64,000 bases of DNA from Leptolyngbya sp. Cla-17 (GTDB lineage Bacteria > Cyanobacteriota > Cyanobacteriia > Leptolyngbyales > Leptolyngbyaceae), in the NCBI RefSeq assembly GCF_016807185.1, contig NZ_JAEVYN010000001.1, positions 1,156,272 to 1,220,271 on the forward strand, in the 5' to 3' direction. Below, in pieces: positions 63,144-64,000 of the stretch (position 1 is its first letter; every line of letters begins with the position of its first letter). Both the position numbers and the translations under genes were made by a program. Below the pieces are notes generated by a model that worked only from the letters and a program-made list of their open reading frames with translations, had not been told where the DNA came from and did no database searches.

Positions 63144-63267
63144 AGCCTCGGTGAGCAGGATTGCTTTTTGTGACGTTTATGTTTAACTCTTCCTCTGGAT
63201 AAGAATTTAGTAGTAACTTTCTAAGTCCCGTGTTGCAAGAATGCTTTATTTACCGCACTGCGCTCCA

Positions 63268-64000
63268 TTACACAGTTTCTAAATCTTGAACCTGTCCACA
63301 GTGTTTGCAGTGCGGTAAATGTTTATAAGTGAATTCGTGACAGTTTGAGCATTCAACATATTGGTAATATCCACAGTGAGGACAGTAAGAATCTTGAGGT
63401 CGAATCTTCTTAGCACATCTTACACATTGCGTCTTTTGAACCCTGCTAGCTGCCTGAAGTTTTGCATTGAAAACAAATTTCTGAAAAAACTTGATGATTC
63501 CAAAACCAAGCAGTGGAATGATCAAAATGTATAGATAGCTAACCAGAAATAGTAGTCCGCCAAAAAGGGCGCTAATAATCTCAGCAATGAGTTGAAATAA
63601 AACCCCAACTTGCAGAAATTCAAAAATCTTAAATATGAGCGGAATGCAAAAAATAACCAGCAAATGCCAGCTAATTAAAGCCGCCAATCCATAGCCTTTC
63701 CGTTGAGCAAGTCTATGAATAAACAAAGCACCCCAAATCAGCGGTAGTAAGAAAAGAGTTTGAAAGACCAACTGAATACTGGGATACCAAAAAGATGCCT
63801 GCTCATAACCTTTTTCAATTTCATTGAATTGTTCTTTGTCTTGAAGAAACCTTATAAAACTAGTACTTCCTGGCTTTTTAAGCAGTTGATTTTTGAGGAC
63901 AGAAACATCTTTTTTAAGGGCAGCAATTTTAAGATTATTGTTGTCTATTTCCTGCTTAGCTTTTTCGGCACCTACTAGATTAATCGACTGCCCACGAGGC
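63268..64000 (-). CDS. zinc-ribbon membrane protein, N-terminus beyond the window
   Basis: The frame remains open from 63268 to the right edge, so the gene begins outside the window; a TTG at 63771 is not its start. In the visible 243 codons there is first a Lys/Asn/Gln-rich coiled coil (EKAKQEIDNNNLKIAALKKD), then three or four hydrophobic helices (about 63500-63770), and at the C-terminus two zinc ribbons with four CxxC pairs (CVRC, CPHC, CSNC, CKHC). Such proteins are membrane-bound with zinc ribbons in the cytoplasm; the function is unknown. It lies alone, with no partner visible. Confidence 0.75.
   Translation of the reverse strand, partial: PRGQSINLVGAEKAKQEIDNNNLKIAALKKDVSVLKNQLLKKPGSTSFIRFLQDKEQFNEIEKGYEQASFWYPSIQLVFQTLFLLPLIWGALFIHRLAQRKGYGLAALISWHLLVIFCIPLIFKIFEFLQVGVLFQLIAEIISALFGGLLFLVSYLYILIIPLLGFGIIKFFQKFVFNAKLQAASRVQKTQCVRCAKKIRPQDSYCPHCGYYQYVECSNCHEFTYKHLPHCKHCGQVQDLETV

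Noticed and set aside
63268..63771. Zinc-ribbon gene as a complete 167-residue protein starting with TTG at 63771
   Set aside because: The same frame continues without a stop to 64000 with a coiled-coil pattern, so the gene is longer and cut by the edge.

Overview
The window is chromosomal DNA from a cyanobacterium, most likely a filamentous, motile type. The evidence is the very frequent HIP1 palindrome (GCGATCGC); the genes ndhL, ftrV, petL, ccsA and a DUF3007 gene; a tRNA-Leu(UAA) split by a group I intron; the tig-clpP-clpX and asd-dapA-rnj arrangements; and a complete Hmp/Pil-type chemotaxis locus with hmpF. A Leptolyngbya-like genus would fit, but this is inference from gene content only.

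Layout. 1-10.1 kb: rluE and an envelope locus read on the minus strand. The envelope locus has a DUF11/SdrD-B-like secreted protein, a 1273-residue outer-membrane barrel with Ig/invasin-like domains, a beta-helix protein with an OmpA peptidoglycan-binding end, and a second DUF11 protein. The first three overlap at their stop/start codons. A 170-bp fragment of a third DUF11 gene lies between the last two. 10.4-12.5 kb: ndhL-DUF3007-trpA and the intron-containing tRNA-Leu. 12.5-15.7 kb: a possible small RNA, an unknown 461-residue protein, a flippase-like membrane protein and petL. 15.8-19.3 kb: aroB, era and surE (the era and surE start codons overlap), and a small conserved protein. 19.4-23.4 kb: asd-dapA-rnj (minus strand). 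23.9-28.8 kb: tig-clpP-clpX and an alpha/beta hydrolase. 28.8-37.8 kb: pheA, an intact IS630-type element, a DUF1997 gene, then a radical SAM protein-rne-rnhB series on the minus strand. 38-42.2 kb: a STAS protein, a LON-domain protein, a PP2C phosphatase, ftrV and a small protein. 42.2-57.1 kb: the chemotaxis operon (PatA-like regulator, CheY, CheW, methyl-accepting protein and a 2323-residue CheA) with divergent hmpF. 57.1-64 kb: ccsA-KGK-tilS, a DUF3352 protein, a CFA-like methyltransferase and the C-terminal part of a zinc-ribbon membrane protein cut by the window edge.

How the genes work together. Most are core cyanobacterial functions: lysine, tryptophan, shikimate and phenylalanine synthesis; RNA processing by RNases J, E and HII; protein folding and turnover; and photosynthetic electron transport. 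The two regions with more specialised biology are the DUF11/barrel/OmpA envelope locus, whose function I cannot name, and the chemotaxis operon, which in filamentous cyanobacteria controls type IV pilus-driven gliding. The CheA gene there carries almost five near-identical in-frame 294-bp repeats. No CRISPR array, prophage or rRNA operon was seen.
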